64,000 nucleotides of DNA from contig NZ_LR699553.1 of assembly GCF_902459535.1 (NCBI RefSeq), positions 1,922,001-1,986,000 on the forward strand, in the 5' to 3' direction. The notes under the pieces were generated by a model. It did not search any database and had not been told where the DNA came from. It saw only the letters and a program-made list of their open reading frames with translations. Shown here piece after piece: positions 35,248-44,986 of this stretch. The position numbers and the translations under genes are program-made. How positions within the stretch are numbered: the stretch's first letter is position 1; each line of letters begins with the position of its first letter. Source of the stretch: Paraburkholderia dioscoreae (GTDB taxonomy: Bacteria > Pseudomonadota > Gammaproteobacteria > Burkholderiales > Burkholderiaceae).

Positions 35248-36996
35248 TCATTGTTGTGCTTTTTCTACCGGCGCCGACTCTGGCGCCGGTGTCACGGCCG
35301 CCGGCCCGCCGGGCACGGCGAGCGGCTTCTCCACCACCACGCGGCGCGAGTCGCGGGCGATCACCTGCATCGGCAGGCCTTCCTTGAGGAGCCGGTCGTA
35401 GGTCGGCGGCGGGATCAGCGCGAGCGCATAGCGGTCGGCCTTCCAGCGCTCGATCCACGCATCGACGGACGGAATCCATTTCTGCGGTTCGACGGAGACG
35501 CCGAACGCCAGTTCGTCGGGATGCTCGACCATGATCATGGCGTGGTCGACATAGAACGGCAGCGTGTGGTCGAGCACGCCCACCGAGTAGAACGGCGTAT
35601 CCGCCGGCAACCTGGCGATCTCCGCCTTGATGGCGGGCGCGAGCGGCGCACCGGAGCTCAGGCGGCCGAACACGTCGTGACCCGTGCCGGCGATGGTGCC
35701 GAGCAGCAGCCACGCCGCGCCGAAAGTGGCGACGGCGCCGAGGCTGCCGGCGCGGCTGCGGCGGTTCAGCCACAGCGCGGCCAGCGTCAGCACGAAGGCG
35801 ACGGCGAGCGCCGCCAACACCCACGTGCGGTATTCGGCATACAGTTCGGCCGGATTGCGGGCACTGCCGAAACGCGGCAGGAACAGCGCACCGAACGCGG
35901 CCGCGACGAGAAAGAGCGCATAGCCGGCGAGATGGCGGCGCAACTGGTCGCGCGTGACGAGCGGCAGGTACATGCCGATCAGAAGCGCGATCGGCGGCGC
36001 GATCGGCAGCGTGTAGGACAGCAGCTTCGAATGCGACGCACTGAAGAACAGGAAGATGAAGACGGTCCACGTCAGCATCAGGGTGACCGGCGCGAAGCCG
36101 TTCGGCTGGCGCGGCAGGCGCCATGCGTGGCGCACGCTTTGCAGCGTCACCGAGAGCCACGGCAGGAAGCCCACCAGCAGCACCGGCACGAAGTAGTAGA
36201 ACGGCCCCGGACGGTTCTGCTCAGGCGTCAGATAGCGCTTGAACTGCTGAACGATGAAAAAGAAATTGAGGAATTCCGGGTTGCGCTGCTGCACCAGTAC
36301 GAACCACGGCGTGACGATCGCGAAGAACACGATCAGGCCGCCGATCAGATGCAGGCGCTTCCACACGGCCCAGTCGCGCGCGATCAGCGTGTAGAGCACG
36401 AGCACGGCGCCCGGCAGGATCACGCCGACGAGTCCCTTGGACAGCACCGCCAGCGCCATCGAGCCCCAGCACACCCACATCCAGCCGCGCACGCAGCCGG
36501 TCCGCAGGTTGGGGCGCTGCGCGAGCAGCAGTGCGCACAGCGTCAGTTCCATCCAGAACGACAGGCCCATGTCGAGCGTGTTGAAGTGGCCCATCAGGTT
36601 CCAGTACGGCGAGGTCGCCAGCACGATCGCCGCAAATACGCCGGTCGCCGCGTTGAACACGCGCGCGCCGGTGAAGCCGATCAGCAGTACGCCGGCAAAG
36701 CCCGTCAGTGCGGTATAAAGCCGCGCCTGCCATTCGCCGATGCCGAACCACGCGAACGTGAGCGCGTTCGCCCAGGTCTGCAGCGGCGGCTTCTCGAAAT
36801 ACTTGTAGCCGTTGTAGCGCGGCGTGATCCAGTCGCCGGTGACGAACATCTCGCGTGCCATTTCGGCGTAGCGGCCTTCGTCGCTCGGCAGCAGGTGGCG
36901 CCAGCCGAGCGGCACGAACCAGATCACGGCGAGGGCCAGCACCAGCAGCAGAATCGTGGTGCGGTTGAGCGGTAGCCTGGAAGGCGTATCGTTCAT
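35248..36996 (-). CDS. arnT: ArnT-type lipid A aminoarabinose transferase (GT39/GT83)
   Basis: A 582-residue multi-spanning protein starting MNDTPSRLPLNRTTILLL at 36996, with AAAGG upstream. Hydrophobic segments begin at about residue 15 and total roughly a dozen. DEGRYAEMAREM (first periplasmic loop with catalytic Asp/Glu) and GYKYFEKPPLQTW are ArnT hallmarks. The C-terminal 130 residues are a soluble periplasmic domain. It transfers Ara4N to lipid A at the outer face of the inner membrane. Confidence 0.92.
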   Translation of the reverse strand: MNDTPSRLPLNRTTILLLVLALAVIWFVPLGWRHLLPSDEGRYAEMAREMFVTGDWITPRYNGYKYFEKPPLQTWANALTFAWFGIGEWQARLYTALTGFAGVLLIGFTGARVFNAATGVFAAIVLATSPYWNLMGHFNTLDMGLSFWMELTLCALLLAQRPNLRTGCVRGWMWVCWGSMALAVLSKGLVGVILPGAVLVLYTLIARDWAVWKRLHLIGGLIVFFAIVTPWFVLVQQRNPEFLNFFFIVQQFKRYLTPEQNRPGPFYYFVPVLLVGFLPWLSVTLQSVRHAWRLPRQPNGFAPVTLMLTWTVFIFLFFSASHSKLLSYTLPIAPPIALLIGMYLPLVTRDQLRRHLAGYALFLVAAAFGALFLPRFGSARNPAELYAEYRTWVLAALAVAFVLTLAALWLNRRSRAGSLGAVATFGAAWLLLGTIAGTGHDVFGRLSSGAPLAPAIKAEIARLPADTPFYSVGVLDHTLPFYVDHAMIMVEHPDELAFGVSVEPQKWIPSVDAWIERWKADRYALALIPPPTYDRLLKEGLPMQVIARDSRRVVVEKPLAVPGGPAAVTPAPESAPVEKAQQ

Positions 36997-37406
36997 GGAT
37001 TTCAACCTTTGTGGCGACGCCGCGCGGGCGGCGAAGCGGTGTTGTTCGGAAATGGCGACCGGCTATGCGCGGCGGCCCTCCGCGAAGCGACCAGCGCTGC
37101 GCGGGACTGCCGTGAGCGAGGCGCGCGCGCGTCAGACTCTGCGCGCCGCATTCTGGTTGCCCGCGAGCGCAGCCGGCCTTGATGGCGGCGGCTTCTTCGC
37201 CTGCCGTCTACAGCGCGCGGCCACGACGCGCGGCCGTGCTCAGGCTGCCGGTACTGCCTTCGATGGCGCGCAGTGTACGTGATCGGCCGTCACGCGGACA
37301 GGGCGCGCAGTGAGCCTGACGAGCCGGCCGGACAGCGTGGCCGCAGCGCACACGGGGTGCGGCACGCTGCGGCCAACCCGTGCTGGCGCGGCTGCGCGGC
37401 ACGCGC
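36997..37406. other. 410-bp gap upstream of arnT
   Basis: No gene or strong signal is visible. It should contain the arnT promoter on the minus strand, but I cannot pick -10/-35 boxes with confidence. No PmrA-type box stands out by eye. Confidence 0.3.
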
Positions 37407-37781
37407 CTATGCTTCGATCAACAGCGCGGCCGCGACCTTGCGGCCCTCGGCCATCAGAATGTTGTAAGTGCGGCAGGCGGCCTTGAAGTCCATCGTTTCG
37501 ACGCCGATCCGCTTCGCGGTCAGCGCGGCGGTCAGGCGTGGATGCGGAAAGCGCAGCCGCCCGCCGCTGCCGAACACGACCACTTCGGGCGCGGAATCGA
37601 CCAGCATGGCGAAGTGCTCGGCGCTCAGCTGCTCGAAGGAGGCGATGGGCCAAGGGATGACGGGTGCGTCCGGCAGCACGAGAAGGCTGCCTGAATGGCG
37701 CACCAGATTGATTTCGACGTAGTCGGCGCCGTAACCGGTGACGGTGTTGAGGGCGCCGCTCGAATCCTGATGTAATTTCAA
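37407..37781 (-). CDS. Mth938-like domain protein
   Basis: A 124-residue frame that probably starts at the TTG at 37781 (LKLHQDSSGALNTVTGYG), the N-terminus usual in the family; a longer frame to 37961 has a non-family N-terminus. Domain motifs are VTGYGADYVEINLVRH, VVFGSGGRLRFPHPRL, and TMDFKAACRTYNILMAEGR. The family (Mth938/NDUFAF3-like) is linked to assembly or stability of respiratory components, but its role in bacteria is not established. It is divergent from alaA. Confidence 0.8.
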   Translation of the reverse strand: MKLHQDSSGALNTVTGYGADYVEINLVRHSGSLLVLPDAPVIPWPIASFEQLSAEHFAMLVDSAPEVVVFGSGGRLRFPHPRLTAALTAKRIGVETMDFKAACRTYNILMAEGRKVAAALLIEA

Positions 37782-38315
37782 ATTGGTTTTCCGAAGTCGT
37801 CGTGAGACATCATGCGTGTTGGCGGCCTGACCGGGCTGGGCCCGGGCGGGGCGATTCGACGCGAGTGGGACACGCGCATGGGGCACAAGCGAGGCAAAAG
37901 CGGGGCAAATGCGGCCGAAAAGGCTTGCCGTTGCGGTTGGTGCATTGCGGAAGTCGGCCAAAATCCGCTAAATTATAACTTTTTAGCCGCCTTGCGGCGC
38001 CCCTCGCTCATATGCCGCCACAAGCCGCGCTGAGTCGGCGGGTGCGGCCCACCGGCTATCCGCCTTGGTTTTGCCCGCTTTCGGCCGCTTTTCGTCTGCT
38101 GTGTCTGTGTTCGTCAACGCGAAGAGGGTTCGCGAAGCGGCCTGCGCAGCGGCCCGACGAATGGGCTCCGTGATTGACCTGACCCGATCCGCGTCCGCCG
38201 GTCGTCGCTTGCCGTCGCCGTCCGTGCCGCGTCCGAATTCCCCATATCGGCGAACCTGCCCGGCCCTGTTGCTGTTTGCCCGCGCCGGTTTGCCCAAGCC
38301 ATCAACCAGGATGAA
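37782..38315 (+). promoter_or_regulatory. 534-bp region with alaA promoter and long leader
   Basis: TATAAC at 37974-37979 lies in the only AT-rich spot of the stretch and is a possible -10 box for alaA. If so, the leader is about 330 nt long. No ORF with family features lies here. AGGATGAA directly precedes the GTG start of alaA. Confidence 0.35.
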
Positions 38316-39566
38316 GTGCCCGCCGTGAAACCGATACTCAAATCCAACAAGTTGTTGAATGTCTGCTACGACATTCGCGGGCCCGTCCTCGAACATGCGA
38401 AGCGGCTCGAAGAAGAGGGCCACCGCATCATCAAGCTGAACATCGGCAATCTCGCGCCGTTCGGCTTCGACGCGCCGGACGAAATCATTCAGGACATGAT
38501 CCTGAACCTGCCGGGGTCGTCGGGTTATTCCGATTCCAAGGGTGTGTTCGCCGCGCGCAAGGCGATCATGCATTACACGCAGCAAAAGGGCGTGCACGGC
38601 GTAGAACTGGACGACATCTATATCGGCAACGGCGCCTCGGAGCTGATCGTGATGGCGCTGCAGGGGCTGCTCAACGACGGCGACGAAGTGCTGCTGCCCG
38701 CACCGGACTACCCACTGTGGACCGCCGGCGTGAGCCTGTCGGGCGGCACGCCGGTGCACTACATCTGCGACGAATCGAATAGCTGGATGCCCGACCTCGA
38801 CGACATTCGCGCGAAAATCACGCCGAACACCCGCGCGCTCGTGGTCATCAACCCGAACAACCCGACCGGCGCGCTGTATTCGGACGAACTGCTGCTCGGC
38901 CTGATCGAGATCGCCCGCCAGCACGGCCTCGTGATTTTCGCCGACGAGGTCTACGACAAGATCGTCTACGACGGCAAGAAGCACACGTCGATGGCGGCGC
39001 TCTCCGAAGACGTGCTCACGGTCACGTTCAACAGCCTGTCGAAGAGCTACCGGTCATGCGGTTATCGCGCCGGCTGGATGTTCATCTCGGGCCTGACCGC
39101 CGGCGAGAACCGCCGCCATGCCAAAGACTACTTCGAAGGGCTCGGCATTCTGGCTTCCATGCGCCTCTGCCCGAACGTGCCCGGCCAGTACGCGATCCAG
39201 ACCGCGCTCGGCGGCTACCAGAGCATCAACGACCTGATCGTGCCGAGCGGGCGCCTGTACAAACAGCGCGAACTCGCGTATGACATGCTGACGGCGATCC
39301 CCGGCGTGAGTTGCGTGAAGCCCGAAGCGGCGCTGTACATGTTCCCGCGGCTGGACCCGAAGATCTATCCGATCCAGGACGATCAGCAGTTCATTCTCGA
39401 CCTTCTGCTGGAAGAGCGCGTGCTGCTCGTGCAGGGCACCGGCTTCAACTGGCCGACGCCGGATCACTTCCGCGTCGTGTTCCTGCCGAACGTGGACGAC
39501 CTTGCGGATTCGATCAACCGGATCGCGCGTTTCCTCGACGGCTACCGCAAGCGTCACACAGCCTAG
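38316..39566 (+). CDS. alaA: AlaA/AlaT-type alanine aminotransferase
   Basis: A 416-residue class I/II aminotransferase. The start is a GTG at 38316 with AGGA 4 bases before it. It begins MPAVKPILKSNKLLNVCYDI, typical of AlaA (YfbQ). INPNNPTGALYSDEL and FADEVYDKIVYDGK hold cofactor contacts, and SLSKSYRSCGYRAGW holds the PLP Lys. It makes alanine from pyruvate and glutamate. hom lies 134 bp downstream on the same strand, so alaA and hom-thrC may share a transcript. Confidence 0.93.
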   Translation: MPAVKPILKSNKLLNVCYDIRGPVLEHAKRLEEEGHRIIKLNIGNLAPFGFDAPDEIIQDMILNLPGSSGYSDSKGVFAARKAIMHYTQQKGVHGVELDDIYIGNGASELIVMALQGLLNDGDEVLLPAPDYPLWTAGVSLSGGTPVHYICDESNSWMPDLDDIRAKITPNTRALVVINPNNPTGALYSDELLLGLIEIARQHGLVIFADEVYDKIVYDGKKHTSMAALSEDVLTVTFNSLSKSYRSCGYRAGWMFISGLTAGENRRHAKDYFEGLGILASMRLCPNVPGQYAIQTALGGYQSINDLIVPSGRLYKQRELAYDMLTAIPGVSCVKPEAALYMFPRLDPKIYPIQDDQQFILDLLLEERVLLVQGTGFNWPTPDHFRVVFLPNVDDLADSINRIARFLDGYRKRHTA

Positions 39567-39700
39567 CGCACAATAGGAACAGGGCGCACGGCGCGGCACG
39601 TCTTACAGGCGAGTATGCCTGGGCACATGCCGCGCCGGGCGACCCGCGCCGGACCCGAGACCCGTTTACTTTTAATCATCTACTTGAAAACACACGCTGC

Positions 39701-41032
39701 ATGGAACCGATCAAAGTTGGACTGCTGGGCTTCGGCACGGTAGGCAGCGGCACCTTCACGGTACTGCGCCGCAATCAGGAAGAAATCAAACGCCGCGCGG
39801 GCCGCGGCATCGAGATTGCGCGCATTGCCGTGCGCAATCCCGCCAAAGCGACAGCGGCGCTCGGCGCCGAGGCCGGCACGGTGGCGCTGACCGATGAGTT
39901 CAATGCGGTGGTCGACGACCCGTCGATCGATATCGTGGCCGAGATGATCGGCGGCACGGGCGTGGCGCGCGAGCTCGTGCTGCGCGCGATCCGCAATCGC
40001 AAGCATGTGGTGACCGCCAACAAGGCGCTGCTCGCGGTGCACGGCACGGAGATTTTCGAAGCGGCGCGCGCCAACGGCGTGATGGTGTCGTTCGAGGCGG
40101 CGGTGGCGGGCGGCATCCCGATCATCAAGGCGCTGCGCGAAGGGCTCACGGCCAATCGCATCCAGTACATTGCGGGCATCATCAACGGCACGACGAACTA
40201 CATTCTCTCGGAAATGCGCGACCGCGGGCTCGACTTCGCGACCGCGCTGAAAGCCGCGCAGGAGCTCGGTTACGCCGAAGCCGATCCGACCTTCGACATC
40301 GAAGGCGTGGACGCCGCGCACAAGGCGACCATCATGAGCGCGATCGCGTTCGGCGTGCCGGTGCAGTTCGACAAGGCCTACGTCGAAGGCATCAGCAAGC
40401 TCGCGGCGATCGACATCAGATATGCCGAGGAACTCGGCTACCGTATCAAGCTGCTCGGCATTGCGCGCCGCACGGACAAGGGCATCGAATTGCGCGTGCA
40501 TCCCACGCTGATTCCGGAAAAGCGCCTGCTGGCGAACGTGGAAGGCGCGATGAACGCGGTCGTGGTGCACGGCGACGCGGTCGGCACCACGCTTTACTAC
40601 GGCAAGGGCGCGGGCGCCGAGCCCACGGCTTCCGCGGTGGTGGCCGATCTGGTCGACGTGACGCGTCTGCACACGGCGGACCCGGAGCATCGCGTGCCGC
40701 ATCTGGCGTTCCAGCCGGACAGCCTGTCGAACACCCCGATCCTGCCGATCGACGAAGTCACGAGCGGCTACTACCTGCGTCTGCGGGTGGCGGACGTGAC
40801 TGGCGTGCTGGCCGACATCACGCGCATTCTGGCCGACACCGGCATTTCGATCGACGCGCTGCTGCAGAAGGAATCGGAGCAGGTCGACGCGAACGGCAAG
40901 GGCGAAACCGACATCATCCTGATTACGCACGAAACGGTCGAAAAGCACGTCAACGCTGCGATCAAGACGATCGAAGCGCTGAAGACCGTTGTCTCGCAAG
41001 TCACGAAGCTGCGCATGGAAGCGCTGAACTAG
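39701..41032 (+). CDS. hom: homoserine dehydrogenase
   Basis: A 443-residue enzyme. The ATG at 39701 (MEPIKVGLLGFGTVGSGTF) is chosen because it opens the NAD(P)-binding motif; the longer upstream frame overlaps alaA and is a shadow. The catalytic core includes GIINGTTNYILSEM and EGVDAAHKATIM. The C-terminal ACT domain (about residues 355-440) begins YYLRLRVADVTGVLADIT. It reduces aspartate semialdehyde to homoserine and is probably inhibited by threonine through the ACT domain. thrC follows after 8 bp. Confidence 0.95.
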   Translation: MEPIKVGLLGFGTVGSGTFTVLRRNQEEIKRRAGRGIEIARIAVRNPAKATAALGAEAGTVALTDEFNAVVDDPSIDIVAEMIGGTGVARELVLRAIRNRKHVVTANKALLAVHGTEIFEAARANGVMVSFEAAVAGGIPIIKALREGLTANRIQYIAGIINGTTNYILSEMRDRGLDFATALKAAQELGYAEADPTFDIEGVDAAHKATIMSAIAFGVPVQFDKAYVEGISKLAAIDIRYAEELGYRIKLLGIARRTDKGIELRVHPTLIPEKRLLANVEGAMNAVVVHGDAVGTTLYYGKGAGAEPTASAVVADLVDVTRLHTADPEHRVPHLAFQPDSLSNTPILPIDEVTSGYYLRLRVADVTGVLADITRILADTGISIDALLQKESEQVDANGKGETDIILITHETVEKHVNAAIKTIEALKTVVSQVTKLRMEALN

Positions 41033-41040
41033 GCCGAACT

Positions 41041-42492
41041 ATGAACTACCTCTCCACGCGCGGCGCCGGAGCCGGCGAGCACCATACCTTTTCCGACATC
41101 CTGCTGGGCGGTCTCGCGAAGGACGGTGGCCTGTACCTGCCCGCCGAATATCCGCGCATCACCGGCGACGAATTGACGCGCTGGCGCACGCTGCCGTACG
41201 CGGACCTGGCCTTCGAGATCCTGTCCAGATTCTGCGACGACATTCCCGCCGAAGACCTGCGCGCACTCACGCGCAAAACGTACACCGCGGCCACCTACTG
41301 CAACGTGCGCGACGACGAAAGCGCCGCGCAGATCACGCCGCTGAAGACGCTCGGCGTCGAGGACGGCGCGCCGCTGTCGCTGCTGGAGCTGTCCAACGGA
41401 CCGACGCTCGCGTTCAAGGACATGGCGATGCAGTTGATCGGCAACCTGTTCGAATACACGCTGGCAAAGCACGGTCAAACGCTGAACATTCTCGGCGCGA
41501 CTTCGGGCGACACCGGCAGCGCCGCGGAATACGCGATGCGCGGCAAGAAGGGCATCAGCGTGTTCATGCTCTCGCCGCACAAGAAGATGAGCGCGTTCCA
41601 GACCGCGCAGATGTACAGCCTGCAGGATCCGAACATCTTCAACATCGCCGTGGAAGGCGTGTTCGACGACGCGCAGGACATCGTCAAAGCCGTGTCGAAC
41701 GATCACGCGTTCAAGGCGAAGTACAAGATCGGCACGGTCAACTCGATCAACTGGGCGCGCGTCGTCGCGCAGGTCGTGTATTACTTCAAGGGTTACTTCG
41801 CGGCCACGAAGTCGAACGACGAGCGTGTGTCGTTCACCGTGCCGTCGGGCAACTTCGGCAATGTGTGCGCGGGTCACATCGCGCGCATGATGGGTTTGCC
41901 GATCGAAAAGCTGGTCGTGGCGACAAACGAAAACGACGTGCTCGACGAGTTTTTCCGCACGGGTATTTACCGCGTGCGCAAGGCGGTCGAGACGTATCAC
42001 ACCAGTAGCCCGAGCATGGACATTTCGAAGGCTTCGAACTTCGAGCGTTTCGTGTTCGATCTGCTGGGCCGCGATCCGGCGCGCGTGTTGCAACTGTTCC
42101 GCGACGTCGAAGAGAAGGGCGGTTTCGACCTCGCCGCGAGCGGCGACTTTGCGCGCGTGCAGCAATTCGGTTTCGTGTCGGGCCGCAGCAGCCACGAGAC
42201 CCGCGTGGAGACGATTCGCGACGTGTTCGAGCGTTACGATACGATGATCGACACGCACACGGCCGACGGCCTGAAGGTCGCACGCGAACATCTGCAGCCG
42301 GGCATTCCGATGATCGTGCTGGAGACCGCGCAACCGATCAAATTCGGCGAGACGATCCGCGAAGCGCTGCTGCGCGAACCGGAGCGGCCGGCGGCTTTCT
42401 CGGGCCTCGAATCCCTGCCGCAGCGCTTCGAAGTGCTGCCCGCGGACGTGCAGCACGTGAAGGACTTTATCGTGGCGAACGTGGACGCGTAA
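41041..42492 (+). CDS. thrC: threonine synthase
   Basis: A 483-residue PLP enzyme: MNYLSTRGAGAGEHHTFSDI, then NGPTLAFKDMAMQ with the PLP Lys, and GATSGDTGSAAEYAMRGKKG. This is the long bacterial/yeast-type threonine synthase. It converts O-phosphohomoserine to threonine. It follows hom by 8 bp, so the two are co-transcribed; a strong hairpin follows. No thrB is visible in the window. Confidence 0.95.
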   Translation: MNYLSTRGAGAGEHHTFSDILLGGLAKDGGLYLPAEYPRITGDELTRWRTLPYADLAFEILSRFCDDIPAEDLRALTRKTYTAATYCNVRDDESAAQITPLKTLGVEDGAPLSLLELSNGPTLAFKDMAMQLIGNLFEYTLAKHGQTLNILGATSGDTGSAAEYAMRGKKGISVFMLSPHKKMSAFQTAQMYSLQDPNIFNIAVEGVFDDAQDIVKAVSNDHAFKAKYKIGTVNSINWARVVAQVVYYFKGYFAATKSNDERVSFTVPSGNFGNVCAGHIARMMGLPIEKLVVATNENDVLDEFFRTGIYRVRKAVETYHTSSPSMDISKASNFERFVFDLLGRDPARVLQLFRDVEEKGGFDLAASGDFARVQQFGFVSGRSSHETRVETIRDVFERYDTMIDTHTADGLKVAREHLQPGIPMIVLETAQPIKFGETIREALLREPERPAAFSGLESLPQRFEVLPADVQHVKDFIVANVDA

Positions 42493-42581
42493 GCGAGTCA
42501 CAGTTGTCGAAGCGTGACCGGATCTGCGGCTCACGCAGCCGTCCGGCACGCTCCCGCACGCCGTGCGCTCCACGTCGAACG

Positions 42582-42611
42582 GCGCTTGCCGCGAAACCTC
42601 GCGGCAAGCGC
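42582..42611 (+). terminator. hairpin downstream of thrC
   Basis: GCGCTTGCCGCGA (42582-42594) and TCGCGGCAAGCGC (42599-42611) make a perfect 13-bp stem with a 4-base AACC loop. It lies 90 bp after thrC. There is no T-tract. Confidence 0.65.
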
Positions 42612-42706
42612 TCAAACACCAGAAATTCCCCCATAACGCCACGCAGCCCAGGCTTCCTGCTTCGACCGCTACAATATTCTTTTAACCTGCGGCTCCGAGA
42701 CCCGAG

Positions 42707-43981
42707 ATGTCCACACCCATGCCCCGCGCGCCGATGCTTGCCACCGCCGAAGCGCTGGCGACCCTGCTCAGCGCAGCGAGCCCGATTGCCGGCACAGAGT
42801 CGATCCCCACGCTGGATGCGCTGAACCGTGTTCTCGCGGCCGACGTCACTTCACCGCTCGACGTCCCGCCAATGAACACCAGTTCAATGGACGGCTACGC
42901 GATCCGCACGGCGGACCTGACGGTTCGGGACTACAGCCGCTTGCCGGTTTCGCAGCGCATTCCTGCCGGCCACGCGCCGGAGCCCCTGAAGCCCGGTACG
43001 GCGGCGCGCATCTTCACGGGCGCCACGGTGCCGCCCGGCGCCGACGCGATCGTGATGCAGGAGCAAACCGAAGCCGCCGACACAGACGTCGTGATCCTGC
43101 ACAGTCCGGAACCGGGCGAATGGATTACAGCGCAAGGCGCGGATATCCGCAGCGGTTCGGTCATCCTTCCGGCGGGCACGCGGCTTACGCCGCAGGCATT
43201 GGGGCTCGCCGCGTCGGTCGGTTGCGCCGAACTCGCGGTGCGGCGGCGCGTCAAGGTTGCCGTATTTTTCACCGGCGACGAGCTGACCATGCCGGGTGAG
43301 CCGCTGAAGCCTGGCGCGATCTACAACTCGAACCGTTTCACGCTGCGTGGCCTGCTGGAAAAACTCGGCTGCGAAGTGACCGATTACGGCATCGTCGCCG
43401 ACAAGCTCGATGCGACCCGCGCGACCTTGCGTGAAGCCGCCGAGGCACACGACCTGATCCTCACGTGCGGCGGCGTGTCGGTGGGCGAGGAGGATCACGT
43501 GAAGCCGGCTGTGGAAGCAGAAGGGCGTCTTGCCATGTGGCAGATCGCGATGAAGCCGGGCAAGCCGCTCGCCTTCGGCGCGGTGCGCCGTGCAGCGCGG
43601 CGTGGCGAGACCGCGGCGGCGCCGGATTCGGCGTCGGCGGAGACCTTCTTTATCGGTCTGCCGGGCAATCCGGTGTCCAGCTTCGCGACCTTCCTACTGT
43701 TCGTGCGCCCGTTCATCCTGAGTCTGGCCGGCGTGCAGGCGGTCGCGCCGCGCGCGCTGTCGCTGCGCGCGGACTTCACGCAGAGCAAGGCCGATCGCCG
43801 CAACGAATTTCTGCGCGCGCGTATCAATCCGGCTGGCGGGCTCGATCTGTTTCCGAACCAGAGCTCGGCTGTGCTGACCTCGACCGTCTGGGGCGATGGC
43901 CTGATCGACAACCCGCCGAATCACGCGATCAGCGCCGGCGAGACCGTACGCTTCATTCCTTTTTCCGAATTGTTGAACTGA
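42707..43981 (+). CDS. moeA: MoeA, molybdopterin molybdenumtransferase
   Basis: A 424-residue protein; TACAAT (42670-42675) upstream is a likely -10 box. Domain motifs: TSSMDGYAIRTADL, FTGATVPPGADAIVMQEQ, the MoCF domain FFTGDELTMPGEPLKPGAIYNSN and LTCGGVSVGEEDHVKP. FIGLPGNPVSSFATFLLFVRP is characteristic. It inserts molybdate into adenylated molybdopterin. It is followed by moaD and moaE. Confidence 0.95.
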   Translation: MSTPMPRAPMLATAEALATLLSAASPIAGTESIPTLDALNRVLAADVTSPLDVPPMNTSSMDGYAIRTADLTVRDYSRLPVSQRIPAGHAPEPLKPGTAARIFTGATVPPGADAIVMQEQTEAADTDVVILHSPEPGEWITAQGADIRSGSVILPAGTRLTPQALGLAASVGCAELAVRRRVKVAVFFTGDELTMPGEPLKPGAIYNSNRFTLRGLLEKLGCEVTDYGIVADKLDATRATLREAAEAHDLILTCGGVSVGEEDHVKPAVEAEGRLAMWQIAMKPGKPLAFGAVRRAARRGETAAAPDSASAETFFIGLPGNPVSSFATFLLFVRPFILSLAGVQAVAPRALSLRADFTQSKADRRNEFLRARINPAGGLDLFPNQSSAVLTSTVWGDGLIDNPPNHAISAGETVRFIPFSELLN

Positions 43982-44007
43982 GGCCGGCAACCGCCGGCGC
44001 CATCCCG

Positions 44008-44265
44008 ATGAAGATCCAACTCCGATATTTTGCGAGCGTGCGCGAAGCGCTCGAATTGGCCGACGAAACCGTCGATCTGCCCGACGGCATCGCGACCGTC
44101 GGCGACGTGCGCGCGTGGCTGCGCGTGCGCGGCGGTATCTGGGCGGATACGCTGGCCGAAGGCCGCGCGCTGCGCATGGCACTCAACCACGTCATGACCG
44201 GCGCCGGCACGCGCGTCACCGAGGGCTGCGAAGTCGCGTTCTTTCCGCCCGTCACCGGCGGCTGA
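44008..44265 (+). CDS. moaD: MoaD, molybdopterin synthase small subunit
   Basis: An 85-residue ubiquitin-fold protein starting MKIQLRYFASVREALELADE and ending in the required Gly-Gly (FFPPVTGG). The C-terminal glycine is thiocarboxylated and donates sulfur to precursor Z together with MoaE. It lies 26 bp after moeA and 34 bp before moaE. Confidence 0.93.
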   Translation: MKIQLRYFASVREALELADETVDLPDGIATVGDVRAWLRVRGGIWADTLAEGRALRMALNHVMTGAGTRVTEGCEVAFFPPVTGG

Positions 44266-44299
44266 GTCGCCACGCCGCTTAATCGCATAGGAGCCGCAG

Positions 44300-44776
44300 A
44301 TGCCCGTTCGTATCCAGACGGAAGACTTCGACCTCACCGCCGAGGTCGCCGGATTGCGCGCGCGCAACCCGAAGATCGGCGCGGTCGCCTGTTTTGTCGG
44401 CACCGTGCGCGACCTGAACGACGGCAGCACGATCGAGACGATGGAGCTCGAACACTATCCCGGCATGACGGAGAAGTCGCTGGAGGCGATCATCGTCAGC
44501 GCGCGTGAACGCTGGCCGGGCATCGAGGTGCTGATCGTGCATCGGGTCGGCAAGCTGTATCCGCTCGATCAGATCGTGCTCGTGGCGACGACGGCCGCGC
44601 ATCGCGGGGAAGCGTTCGCGTCGTGCGAATTCGTGATGGATTATCTGAAGACCCAGGCGCCGTTCTGGAAGAAAGAGAAAACCGAGGCCGGCGAGCGCTG
44701 GGTCGACGCCCGTGTCACCGACGACGCGGCGCTCGCCCGCTGGGGCATCGAATCGGACAACCGGACGGTGGAATAG
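44300..44776 (+). CDS. moaE: MoaE, molybdopterin synthase large subunit
   Basis: A 158-residue protein: VACFVGTVRDLNDG, MELEHYPGMTEKSLEAI, RVGKLYPLDQIVLVA, and the catalytic-Lys segment FWKKEKTEAGERWVDAR, all standard for MoaE. It forms the heterotetramer with MoaD that converts cyclic pyranopterin phosphate to molybdopterin. Last gene of moeA-moaD-moaE. Confidence 0.95.
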   Translation: MPVRIQTEDFDLTAEVAGLRARNPKIGAVACFVGTVRDLNDGSTIETMELEHYPGMTEKSLEAIIVSARERWPGIEVLIVHRVGKLYPLDQIVLVATTAAHRGEAFASCEFVMDYLKTQAPFWKKEKTEAGERWVDARVTDDAALARWGIESDNRTVE

Positions 44777-44986
44777 GCGTGGCGGTGGGGTTGCGGCATG
44801 ATGGGAGTCAGCAGGCGTTTGTGGCGGCTCTCAAACGGTTCTGAAGCGCGCTTGGCACATAGCATGCGCGCGCATCTTGCGAGCGCGTGACGGGCCCAAA
44901 TAGCCTGACGCCGTGTTGATGCAGACAGCCCCGAAGCAGTCCCGAAGTGTCAGCCGCACGGCGCCAGCGTCGATAGGCCCACTAAA

